Source: Bos javanicus (Eukaryota > Chordata > Mammalia > Artiodactyla > Bovidae). From it: DNA of 64,000 bases. Below, piece after piece: positions 54,563-64,000 of the stretch. The notes beneath the pieces were generated by a model that ran no database searches, had not been told where the DNA came from, and saw only the letters and a program-made list of their open reading frames with translations. Made by a program: the position numbers and the translations under genes. The stretch spans positions 74,583,987-74,647,986 of the forward strand of contig NC_083873.1 in NCBI RefSeq assembly GCF_032452875.1, in the 5' to 3' direction. Numbering within the stretch: position 1 is the stretch's first letter; each line of letters opens with the position of its first letter.

Positions 54563-55170
54563 TAGTGACAGACTTTACTTTTGGGGCTCCAAAATCACGC
54601 AGATGGTGACTGCAGCCATGAAATTAAAAGACGCTTCCTCCTTGGAAGAAAAGTTATGACCAACCTAGACAGCATATTAAAAGCAGAGACATTACTTTGC
54701 CAACAAAGGTCCATCTAGACAAGGCTATGGTTTTTCCATTAGTCATGTGTGGATGTGAGAGTTGGACTATAAAGAAAGCTGAGTGCTGAAGAATTGATGC
54801 TTTTGAACTGTGGTATTGCAGAAGACTCTTGAGAGTCCCTTAGACTGCAAGGAGATCCAACCAGTCCATCCTAAAAGAAATCAGTCCTGAATATTCTTTG
54901 GAAGGACTGATGCTGAAGGTGAAACTCCAATACTTTGGCCACCTGATGTGAAGAACTGACTTATTTGAAAAAAACCCTGATGCTGGGAAAGACTAAAGGC
55001 GGGAGGAGAAGGGAACAACAGAGGACGAGATGATTGGATGGCATCACCGACTCATGGACATGAGTTTGGGTAAACTCCGGGAGTCAGTGATGGACAGGGA
55101 AGTCTGGCATGCTGCAGTCCATGGGGTTGCAAAGAGTCAGACAGGACTGAGCAACTGAACTGAACTGAAG
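54563..55170 (+). mobile_element. BovB 3' fragment, sense
   Basis: From AGTGACAGACTTTACTTTTGG to GACTGAGCAACTGAACTGAACTG. The C-terminal coding part is present but broken. Confidence 0.94.
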
Positions 55171-55272
55171 TGCTTTAGTTTGAGGGTGAAAGCAGGACAA
55201 GAATTGATGTTTCAGTTCAAGCCATGAAGCAGGAGGAATTTCCTCTAACTTGAAGGAGAGTTAGCCTTTTTG

Positions 55273-55552
55273 ATCTGGAGAAGGCAATAGCAACCCACTC
55301 CAGTACTCTTGCCTGGAAAATCCCATGGATGGAGGAGCCTGTTAGGCTGCAGTCCATGGGGACTGTGAAGAGTCAGACACGACTGAGCAATTTCACTTTC
55401 ACTTTTCACTTTCATGCCTTGGAGAAAGAAATGGTAACCCACTCCAGTGGTCTTGCCTGGAGAATCCTAGGGACAGAGGAGCCTGATGGGCTGCTGTCTA
55501 TGGGGTCACACAGAGTCGGACACGAATGAAGCGACTTAGCAGCAGCAGCAGC
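55273..55552 (+). mobile_element. Bov-A2 SINE
   Basis: A full dimer ending (CAG)n. 10-bp TSD, AGCCTTTTTG, at 55263-55272 and 55553-55562. Confidence 0.95.
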
Positions 55553-55810
55553 AGCCTTTTTGTTCAATTTAGACCTTCAACTGATTGGATGAGGGTCACC
55601 TACATTAGGGAAGGTGCTCTGCTTTACTTAGTCCATTTATACAAATGGCAATCTCATCCTAAAACATCCTCACCGATTTACCCAGAATAATGTTTACTCA
55701 AATGTCTGGGCCCCTCATGACTCAGTCAAGGTGACCTGTAAAATTAACCATCACACTAGCAATGAATAGTCAGAAAATCGTGACAGTAGAGGTACAATTA
55801 GAAAAATGTA

Positions 55811-55914
55811 TCTTGATGTATGGCAAAACCAATACAATATTGTAAAGTAATTAACCTCCAATTAAACTAAATAAATTTATATTAAAAAATAAAGTCTATT
55901 ATACATAAAAAAAA
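55811..55914 (+). mobile_element. L1 3' end, short, sense
   Basis: TGATGTATGGCAAAACCAATACAATATTGTAAAGTAATTA and 'cctccaattaaactaaataaa', then A-rich. AGAAAAATGTA/AGAAAAACATA at the edges may be a TSD with two mismatches. Confidence 0.85.
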
Positions 55915-55925
55915 AGAAAAACATA

Positions 55926-56420
55926 GCATTTTCCAGAGAGCATCAGTGGAATTTACTTCAGTTAAGTGAAGATTTGTTGAGGAGAATAATTTCATTAGCT
56001 GAAATAGAAAATCAGGAAAGGAATGAAGACCCAGAGGGTCAGTGAGGGATTTTTTTTTTTTTTACAAACAAAAATTGTTTAAGTGATTTGAGATACAATA
56101 CTGTAGTGACTTGATAAAGGGATCTATATCAAAGGAGTAAGATTTGGACTAGTGATAGAAGTGAGCATTAGCGATTGACAGGAGGAGGTCAGGTAAATAA
56201 ACCTGATTAAAAACTGTAGCATTAGATTGAGAAAAGGAGTAAACTTGAGGTCACTGACATTAATTTATGTCATGTATAACCTTGAGTAAACAGTTACTGG
56301 CCACTGAAAAAGTTGTCATGTAATTGGGTTATCTGCATAACAATTTTATGATGTAGTCTCCCTCATGTTGTTATTCATTATATTTATGTACTACATAACA
56401 AATTAAAATAAATGTATAAT
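55926..56420. other. Unassigned stretch
   Basis: About 500 bases, with a T14 run at 56050-56063. Nothing else recognisable. Confidence 0.4.
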
Positions 56421-56629
56421 GAAGTGAAAGTGTTAGCCACTCAGTTGTGTTCAATTCTTTGTGGCCTATGGAATGTAGGATGTGGAATTCATGAGATTTC
56501 CCAGGTAAGAATTCTGGGATAGGCTTCCATTTCCTCCTCCAGGGAATCTTCCTTACCTAGGTATCAAATCCACACCTCCTGCACTGGCAGGATTTGGAAG
56601 GCAGATTCTTTACGACTGAGCCACCAGCT
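56421..56629 (-). mobile_element. Bov-tA SINE, antisense, diverged
   Basis: GAAAGTGTTAGCCACTCAG to GACTGAGCCACCAGC, with a small duplication in the head (GGCAGGATTTGGAAGGCAG). Confidence 0.85.
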
Positions 56630-56772
56630 TCGTTTAATATCAACTGGCAATGTAATTGTTGACTAACCGGCTGCTGGATGCTTTTGAAATGACCCTTTTC
56701 CCAAGGAGCATGAACAGGGCTCTATATTTTCCATATTAATCTGATTTATAACTGGTAGACTATACCAGCATA

Positions 56773-56893
56773 AATGCCGGACTGGATGAAGCAGATGACA
56801 CCACCCGCCAGAAAGCAAAGAGGAAGAAAGAGATTCTTGATGAAAGTGAAAACAGAGAATGAAAAAGCTGGCTTAAAACTCAACATTCTAGAA
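56773..56893 (+). mobile_element. BovB fragment, sense, internally deleted
   Basis: AATGCCGGACTGGATGAAGCA joins GATGACACCACCC directly, losing about 60 bases that hold the YA of YADD in other copies; the join shares GCA. It then reads 'gaaaaagctggcttaaaactcaacattc' and stops at an L1. Confidence 0.85.
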
Positions 56894-57084
56894 ATAGAAC
56901 TGCCATATGACCCAGCAAACCCACTGCTGGGTATGCACACTGAAAACCAGAATTGAAAGAGACGCGTGTGCCCCAATGTTCATTGCATCACTGTTTACAA
57001 TAGCTAGGACATGGAAGAAACCTAGATGTCCATCAGCAGAAGAATAGGTAAAAAAGCTGTGGTACATATACACAATAGAATATT

Positions 57085-59120
57085 CAGTTCAATTCAGTTG
57101 CTCAGTCATGTCCAACTCTTTGTGACACGATGGACTGCAGCACGCCAGGCCTGCCTGTCCATCACCAACTCCCAGAGTTTACTAAAACTCATGTCCATTG
57201 AGTCAGTGATGCCATCCAACCATCTCAGCGTCTGTTGTCCCCTTCTCCTCCTGCCCTCAATCTTTCCCAGCATCAGGGTCTTTTCAAATGAGTCAGCTCT
57301 TCACATGAGGTGCCAAGGTATTGGAGTTACAGCTTCAACATCAATCCTTCCAATGAACACCCAGGGCTGATCTCCTTTAGGATGGACTGGTTGAATCTCT
57401 TTGAAGTCCAAGGGGCTCTCAAGAGTCTTCTCCAACACCACAGTCCAAAAGCATCAATTCTTTGGCACTCAGCTTTCTTTATAGTCCAACTTTCAGATCC
57501 ATACATGACCACAAGAAAAAACATAGCCTTGACTAGATGGACCTTTGTTGGCAAAGTATTGTCTCTGCTTTTTAATATGCTATCTGGGTTGGTCATAACT
57601 TTCCTTCCAGGAGTAAGTCTTTTAATTTAAGGCTGCATGGTGACTGCAGTCACCATCTGCAGTGATCTTGGAGTCCCCAAAAATAAAGTCAGCCACTGTT
57701 TTCCCAACTATTTGCCATGGGGAAGTGATGGGACCAGATACCATGATCTTAGTTTTCTGAATGTTGAGCTTTAAGCCAACTTTTTCACTCTCCTTTTTCA
57801 CTTTCATCAAGAGGCTCTTTAAGTCTTCTTCACTTTCTGCCAGAAGGGTGGTGTCATCTGCATATCTGAGGTGTTTGATATTTCTCTTGGCAATCTTGAT
57901 TCCAGCTTGTGCTTCCTCTAGCCGTACATTTCTCATGATGTACTCTGCATATAAGTTAAATAAGCAGGGTGACAATATAGAGCCTTGACATACTCCTTTT
58001 CCTATTTGGAACCAGTCTGTTGTTCCATGTCTAGTTATAACTGTTGCTTCCTGACCTGCATACATATTTCTCAAGAGGCAGGTCAGATGGTCTGGTATCC
58101 CCATCTCTGTTAGAATTGCCACAGTTTATTGTGATCCATACAGTTAAAGGCTTTGTCATAGTCAATAAGGCAGAAATAGATGTTTTTCTGGATCTCTCTT
58201 GCTTTTTCGATGTTCCAGTGGATGTTGCAATTTGATCTCTGGTTCTGCCTTTTCTAAAACCAGCTTGAACATCAGGAAGTTCACAGTTCACATATTGCTG
58301 AAGCCTGGCTTGGAGAACTTTGAGGATTACTTTTCTAGCATGTGAAATGAGTGCAGTTGTGCAGTAGTTTGAGCATTTTTGACATTGTCTTTCTTTGGGA
58401 CTGGAATGAAAACTGACCTTTTCCAGTTGTGTGGCCACTGCTGAGTTTTCCAAATTTGCTGGCATGTTGAGTGCAGCACTTTCACAGCATCATCTTTTAG
58501 GATTTGAAGTAGCTCAATTAGAATTCCATCAACTCCACTAGGTTTGTTTGTAGTGATGCTTCCTAAGGCCCACTTGACTTCACATTCCAGGATGTCTGGT
58601 TCTAGGTGAGTGATCACAATATCATGATTATCTGGGTCTTGAATGCATTTTTTGTACAGTTCTTCTGTGTATTTTTGCCGCTTCTTAATATTTTATTCTT
58701 CTGTTAGGTCCATACCATTTCTGTCCTTTATTGAGCCCATCTTTGTATGAAATGTTCCCTTAGTCTCTCTAATTTTCTTGAAGAGATCTCTAGTCTTTCC
58801 CATTCTATTATTTCCTCTATTTCTTTGCACTGATCACTGAAGAAGGCTTTCTAATCTCTCCTTGCTATTCTTTGGAACTCTGCATTCAAATGTGTCTATC
58901 GTTCCTTTTCTCCTTTGCTTTTCGCTTCTCTTCATTTCACAGCTATTTGTAATGCCTCCTTAGACAGCCATTTTGCTTTCTTGCATTTTTTATTTTTTGA
59001 CGATGGTGTTGCTCCCTGTCTCCTGTACAATGTCACGAACTTCCGTCCATAATACATCAGGCGCTCTGTCTATCAGATATAGTCCCTTAAATCTATTTCT
59101 CACTTCCACACTATAATCAT
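57085..59120 (-). mobile_element. BovB, 2.0 kb, antisense, nested in L1
   Basis: From the reverse tail (CAGTTCAATTCAG) through C-terminal, reverse transcriptase and linker regions to 'cactataatcat'. TSD AATAGAATATT (57074-57084) and AATGGCATATT (59121-59131), 11 bp with two mismatches. Confidence 0.94.
57327..58122 (-). pseudogene. BovB reverse transcriptase remnant
   Basis: Open segments on the minus strand at 58122-57622 (166 codons) and 57596-57327 (89 codons). The first has VCQGSILSPCLFNLY (motif B region) and LRYADDTTLLAE (motif C), then shifts frame near the SHEIKR region. Motif A lies upstream in another frame, near 58160-58200. Frameshifts make it non-functional. Confidence 0.8.
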
Positions 59121-59635
59121 AATGGCATATTACTCAGCTCTTAAGAACAGTGCATTTGAATCAGTTCTAATATGGTGGATGAAATTGGAGCCTATTATAC
59201 AGAGTGAAGTAAGTCAGAAAGAAAAACACCAATACAGTATATTAATGCAAATATATGGAATTTAGAGAAATAGTAATGATATATGTGAGACAGCAAAAGA
59301 CACAGATGTAAAGAACAGGCTTTTGGACTCTGTGGGAGAAGGCAAGGATGGGATGATTTGAGAGAATAGCATTGAAACATCTATATTACCATATGTGAGA
59401 TACATCCCCTGTCCAGGTTCAATGCATGAGACAGGGTGCTCAGGGCTGGTGCACTGGGATGACCCTGAGGAATAGGATGGGGAGTGAAGTGGGAGGGGAC
59501 GTTCAGGATGGGGAACACATGTAAACCTATGGGTGATTCATGTCAATGTATGGCAAAACCCACTACAATATTGTAAAGTAATTAGCCTCCAATTAAAATA
59601 AACAATTAATTTAAAAAAAAAAGAAAAAAGAAAAT

Positions 59636-60437
59636 CCGCAGGTATCAGAAACAAATGTAGGAGTGAAAATCAGAATGATTAGTAATCAGGCAGCCTGGGA
59701 AGTCTGGGGGTGCGTGATACCTGACTCAAATTAGTCCCCATCACCAAGAGTCTTGAAGGTGACAGCATACAGGAAAAGAAAATGTGGCGTCAGCCCACTT
59801 GAAGAGGGGATGGGGACTGAGATCCCACATAAAGGCCGCATCTCCAGTGAAAAGGAGGCTGGTCCTTTGGAGGCCATAAACTAGCAGAGTACCAGGAGCA
59901 GAAAGACAAGCCAAGGAGAGCTGGGTACCTGCCAGGCCCTGGCCAAGCTGCCCAGGCATCAGATTACAGTTTAGATCCAGTAGGAAAATTGGAGGGTTCG
60001 GTGGTGAAGTTAAGGTCAAAACTCCATTTTGACTTTCAGCTGGTGAACTGCCTCTTGGATCCATCGCCCAGGATTGGCTCCAGAACACTTACAACATGTG
60101 GAATGGAACTGTGTTTCCCAAGGTTTTTCACTCAGAATCCATAAGACTGAGAAGTGAGAACTTCTGTCTCTAGGGAGGGAAAAGCTGTCTACTTTTGCCA
60201 TTCTGTAAATCAAATCTGATTAATTTTAGTATGTGAGTTTATTTAAGCCCCCTGGAATCAACTGAAACTTTTCAAATTTCCCCTCCTAAATTAATTTCTA
60301 TTCAGATACTGCTTACTCATATCAACCCAAAAAAAAAAAATTCCACTAGTAATTGTATACAAAATATTCATATTCACTCCATACAAATTCTACTGAATAA
60401 ATAAAAACTGTATTTGATTTTTACCCATAAAAAGAAA
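59636..60437. other. GC-richer single-copy-looking block
   Basis: 59640-60180 is visibly richer in G and C than its surroundings and contains no recognised repeat. A 115-codon minus frame at 60088-59741 has no domain that I know. Function unknown; could be an unrecognised LTR, a decayed pseudogene or conserved non-coding DNA. It becomes AT-rich after 60230. Confidence 0.4.
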
Positions 60438-60439
60438 CA

Positions 60440-61123
60440 AAACTCAACATTCAAAAAACTAAGATCATGGCATCTGGTCCCATCACTTCATGGCAAATAG
60501 ATGGGAGAAACAATGGAAACAGTGACAGACTATATTATCTTGAGCTCCAAAATCACTGAGGATGGTGACTGGAGCCATGAAATTAAAATATGTTTGCTCC
60601 TTGCAACAAAAGTTGTGACAAACCTAGACGGCATATTAAAAATCAGAAACATTACTTTGCTGACAAAACCCCATCTACTCAAAGCTATGATTTTTCCAGT
60701 AGTCATGTATGGATGTGAGAGTCGGACCATAAAGAAGCTGAGTGCCAAAGAATTGATGCTTTTGACCGTGGTGTTGGAGAAGACTCTTGAGAGTGCCTTG
60801 AACTGCAAGGAGATCCAGCCAGTCCATCCTAAAGGAAATCAGTCCTGAATATTCATTGGAATGACTGATGCTTAGTCTCCAATACTTTGGCCACGTGATG
60901 CAAATGGCTGAATCATTAGAAAAGGCCCTGATGCTGGAAAAGATTGAAGGCAGGAGGAGGAGACAACAGAGGATGAGATGGCTGGATGGCATCACCGACT
61001 TGATGGGCATGAGTTTGTGTAAACTCCAGGAGTTGGTGATAGACAGGGAAGAATAGTGTCCTGCAGTTTATGAGGTCACAAAGAATTAGACACAACTGAG
61101 TGACTGAACTGAATTGAACTGAA
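60440..61123 (+). mobile_element. BovB 3' fragment, sense
   Basis: From AAACTCAACATTCAAAAAAC to GACTGAACTGAATTGAACTGA. The coding frame is broken near 60760. Confidence 0.93.
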
Positions 61124-61447
61124 GTAGGTAGGTGCCTTTTTTGAATATGAAAGTGTCTCCATGTGCAGTAAATATGGAGGCATGAACATCTAAAATTCTG
61201 ATTAAATATGGAAACTGTATGGTGCCAGTTTAGTTAGCATTGGTGTTCAGACTACTGAAGGTATTTGAACTTTAAAATCAGCCAATCTTACAAGTGACCA
61301 ATATGGTGGACTATAAAAATATTTAGAATCTAGTTTGCCATTTTAGAGATTCACATATATATTTTAGAAATTTTCACACATTAAATCTCTAAAAATACTG
61401 TCATTTGTTTTCATGGGTTTAAAGTAACCAATGTACACTTCATTTTT
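61124..61447. other. Unassigned AT-rich stretch
   Basis: Nothing recognisable in about 320 bases. Confidence 0.35.
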
Positions 61448-61767
61448 TTTTTATTATTGGTTTTATTTTTATTTTTTTCCTTTTTTAATTTAAACTTATT
61501 TATTTTAATTGGAGGCTAATTACTTTACAATATTGTATTGGTTTTGCCATACATCAACATGAATCTGCCTCGGGTGTACACGTGCTCCCCATCCTGAACC
61601 CCCTCCCACCTCCCTCCCCATACCATCACTCTGGGTCATCCCAGTGCACCAGCCCCAAGCATCCTGTATCCTGCATCGAACCTGGACTGGGGATTCATTT
61701 CTTATATGATATTATACATATTTCAATGCCATTCTCCCAAATCATCCCACCCTCTCCCTCTCCATAT
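61448..61767 (-). mobile_element. L1 3' end, antisense
   Basis: A T-rich left edge, ATTGGAGGCTAATTACTTTAC, GTTTTGCCATACATC, CACCAGCCCCAAGCATCC and CCACCCTCTCCCTCTCC. Possible 9-bp TSD TTCATTTTT at 61439-61447 and 61768-61776. Confidence 0.93.
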
Positions 61768-61776
61768 TTCATTTTT

Positions 61777-62310
61777 AAAATGCCCATGACTATGGAGACT
61801 TAGCCAGCAAAGGATGTTGGAAATCCTCTCCTTATCTCCTTCTTACTCAACATTAATCTGAATTGTAGAAAACTGTTTGGTGTGGATGACCATCTCTCTT
61901 AAATTTTTTAAGCCCATCTCACCAGTGACAATTTTTTTGCAAACCAAAGGTTTTCCTCTCTTTCTGGGAAGTAGAAATTTACCAAATAAGTATTCCTCAG
62001 CATGAAGGGCTTTTAAAATTCAGGAGAGTAATGGAACTGCTGAAAATGTGTTTCTTTCAATAGTTGAGATAGATGGGATTTAGAATAAAAGCACATCCTT
62101 TGTTTGCTTATCAAAGTAAATCAATTTACTAATTCTCACAATAGATTAAATTTTACGCCATGAATCTTTTCACAGGAATTTTTATAATCCATCTCATTTT
62201 TATCTCTGGTTGCTTTCTGAGAGAAAAATTAAATATAAACTTTTTGATTAATCTTGATATTATTAAAATATAGTTTAGCATAGTTATAAATGAAAAAAAT
62301 TAATTCATAT
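61777..62310. other. Unassigned stretch
   Basis: Nothing recognisable in about 530 bases. Confidence 0.4.
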
Positions 62311-63511
62311 CAGTTCAGTTTAGTAGCTCAGTCATGTATGACTCTTTGTGATCCCATAGACTGCAGCACACCAGGCCTCCCTGTCCATCATCAACCCCCA
62401 GAGCATGCTCAAACTCATGTCCATTGTGCTGGTGATGCCATCCAACCATCTCGTCCTCTGTCATCCTCTTCTCCTCCTGCCTTCAATCTTTCCCAACATC
62501 AAGGTCTTTTCAAATGAGTCAGTTCTTCGCATCAGGTGGGCAAAGAATTGGAGCTTCATCTTCAGCATCAGTCCTTCCAGTGAATATTCAGGACTGATTT
62601 CCTTTAGGATGGACTGGTTGGATCTCCTTGCAGTCCAAGGGACTCTCAAGAGTCTTCTCCAACATCACAGTTCAAAAGCATCAATTCTTCGGTGCTCAGC
62701 TTTCTTTATAGTCCAACTCTTACGTCCATACGTGACTTCTAGAAAAACCATAGCCTTGATTAGGTGGACCTTTGTTGGCAAAGTAATGTCTCTGCTTTTT
62801 AATATACTGTCTAGGTTGTTCATAACGTTTCTTCCAAAGAGGCAACGTCCTTTATTTTCATGGCTACAATCACCATCTGCAGTGATTTTGGAGCCCCAAA
62901 AATAAAGTCGCCACTGTTTCCCCATCTATTTGCCATGAAGTGATGGGATCATATACCATGATCTTTGTTTTCTGAATGTTGAGCTTTAAGCCAACTTTTT
63001 CACTCTCCACTTTTACTTTCATCAAGAGGCTTTTTAGTTCCTCTTCACCTTCTGCCATAAGGGTGGTGTCATTTGCATATCTGAGGTGATTGATATTTCT
63101 CCCGTCAATCTTGATTCCAGCTTGTGCTTCTTCCAGCCCAGCATTTCTCATGATGTACTCTGCATATAAGTTAAATAAGCAGGGCGACTATATACAGCCT
63201 TGATGTACTCCTTTTCCTATTTGGAACCAGTCTGTTCCATGTCCAGTTCTAACTGTATGCTGACCTTCATACAGATTTCTCAAGAGACAGATCAGGTGGT
63301 CTGTTATTCCCATCTCTTGAAGAATGTTTCAAAGTGTGTTGTGATCCACACAGTCAAAGGCTTTGGCATAGTCAATAACACAGAAATAGATGTTTTTCTG
63401 GAATTCTCTTGCTTTTTCAATGGTCCAATGGATGTTGGCAATCGTATCTTGGCTCTTCTGCCTTTTCTAAAACCAACTTGAACATATGAAATTTCATGGT
63501 TGATGTATATG
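62311..63511 (-). mobile_element. BovB, 1.2 kb, antisense
   Basis: From the reverse tail through the C-terminal and reverse transcriptase regions to a diverged 'catggttgatgtat' end. Confidence 0.93.
62461..63151 (-). pseudogene. BovB reverse transcriptase C-terminal remnant
   Basis: Three open segments: 63151-62870 with LRYANDTTLMAE, where the first catalytic aspartate of YADD is replaced by asparagine; 62925-62665 with TKVHLIKAM; 62649-62461 with RVPWTARRSNQSILKE. Frameshifts separate them. The YAND change alone would be expected to abolish polymerase activity. Confidence 0.8.
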
Positions 63512-63825
63512 TTTAATTCATATATGTGTGCATATTTATTCCAAATAGATATTTTGCTAAATTCTAATGTCTACATTATTATATTTCTAAATGAGTATAT
63601 TTTCAGGTATACTTGAGAAAGAAAATGATTTTCTGAGGGTTTTAAAGATAAAGATTCATCTAATGGACTTTTAATTTTTAAAAGTTACATTTATTTTTAT
63701 TGCAAAAGTCTTTTATATATATATATATTTTATTCCAAAAGTCTTCTTACTGAGTCCCCATGGGACATTAATGCCCACATCTCAGTATATATATATATAT
63801 ATATTTTTTTTTGTCAAGTCCGGTG
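63512..63825. repeat. AT-rich stretch with two (TA)n runs
   Basis: TA runs at 63713-63728 and 63786-63804 in about 310 bases of AT-rich DNA. Confidence 0.8.
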
Positions 63826-64000
63826 TGCTGCTGCTGCTGCTAAGTCACTTTAGTCGTGTCCAACTCTGTGCGACCCCATAGATGGCAGGCCACCAGGCTC
63901 CCCCGTCCCTGGGATTCTCCAGGCAAGAACACTGGAGTGGCTTGCCATTTTCTTCTCCAATGCATGAAAGTGAAAAGTGAAAGTGAAGTCGCTCAGTCGT
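63826..64000 (-). mobile_element. Bov-A2 SINE, antisense, cut by window end
   Basis: CTGCTGCTGCTGCTAAGTCAC, one full monomer, the GAAAGTGAAAAGTGAAAGTG linker and the start of the second monomer (GTCGCTCAGTCGT). Confidence 0.95.

Larger units (their letters stand above)
54395..55770 (+). mobile_element. Old interspersed repeat (LTR or L1 3' UTR type), split by BovB and Bov-A2
   Basis: Pieces at 54395-54562, 55171-55262 and 55563-55770 read as one unit once the insertions are removed: 'ttggctcacatattatagaggctgagg', then GACCTTCAACTGATTGGATGAGGGTCACC and CCAGAATAATGTTTACTCAAATG to AAAATTAACCATCACA. This is a familiar mammalian dispersed repeat; I could not settle its class. Confidence 0.55.
56894..59630 (+). 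mobile_element. L1 3' part, sense, split by a 2 kb BovB
   Basis: 56894-57084: end of ORF2 (CCATATGACCCAGCAAACCC, TTTACAATAGCTAGGACATGG). 59132-59630: ORF2 end and 3' UTR (TACTCAGCTCTTAAGAACAG, GAGTGAAGTAAGTCAG, CCTCCAATTAAAATAAACAA). The gap is BovB at 57085-59120. Confidence 0.92.

Noticed and set aside
59741..60088. 115-codon minus frame as a gene
   Set aside because: No known family, no upstream promoter or splice context; open frames of this size arise by chance in GC-richer DNA.
1..64000. CRISPR arrays, bacterial operons, phage or plasmid modules
   Set aside because: No regularly spaced repeats and no prokaryotic gene structure. The repeats are vertebrate LINEs and SINEs.

Overview
The window is ruminant nuclear DNA, almost certainly from a bovid or another pecoran. 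It is packed with BovB (RTE-type) LINEs, the tRNA-headed SINE Bov-tA and the dimeric SINE Bov-A2. These sit among 3' fragments of the ruminant L1 lineage, CHR-type tRNA-Glu SINEs found across whales and ruminants, and older mammalian repeats (MIR, L2, MLT1-type MaLR LTRs, old L1). The species cannot be fixed from sequence reading alone. I see no protein-coding host gene, rRNA, functional tRNA, CRISPR array or operon. Every long open frame that I recognise belongs to a retrotransposon, and all of these are broken.

Layout. 1-3.3 kb: an L1 tail, then a nearly full-length antisense BovB. 3.4-12.5 kb: old L1, CHR-2, Bov-tA copies, an MLT1 LTR split by an L1 tail, and two BovB fragments that were themselves invaded by SINEs. 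12.6-14.7 kb: a 2.1 kb BovB carrying an L1 tail and a Bov-A2. 14.9-20.5 kb: old antisense L1 with SINEs. 20.5-22.7 kb: an endogenous-retrovirus-like LTR cluster with an inverted LTR/SINE duplication and TA microsatellites. 23.1-24.4 kb: L1, then a GC-richer block. 24.5-29.1 kb: a mosaic of BovB, Bov-A2 and L1 pieces in both orientations. 31-36 kb: old L1, a twin-primed L1 insertion, BovB, Bov-A2 and L1. 36-44.2 kb: scattered SINEs, L2, CHR and BovB. 44.2-48.9 kb: a long stretch with almost no young repeats. 49-56.6 kb: SINEs, MLT1, L2, old L1 and BovB. 56.8-59.6 kb: an L1 split by a 2 kb BovB. 59.6-64 kb: a GC-richer single-copy block, two BovB fragments, an L1 tail and a Bov-A2 cut by the window edge.

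How the parts relate. BovB encodes an endonuclease plus reverse transcriptase. Bov-tA and Bov-A2 share their 3' region with the BovB 3' end and are thought to be moved by it, while the L1 tails here end in A-rich DNA as expected of L1 retrotransposition. Many insertions keep readable target-site duplications (TSDs), so the order of events can be reconstructed. The most unusual observations are insertions consisting of almost nothing but a tail: (ACTGA)4 at 18194-18213, a 26-bp A-rich block at 28119-28144 and a 56-bp L1 tail at 13393-13448. Two L1 insertions also have inverted 5' ends, as twin priming produces. I found no evidence of a new cellular system. The interest of the window lies in retrotransposition archaeology and in two or three unassigned single-copy blocks.

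Limits: family names were assigned by eye against remembered consensus patterns. Edges are usually good to within about 10 bases where a TSD is given and about 20-50 bases elsewhere.
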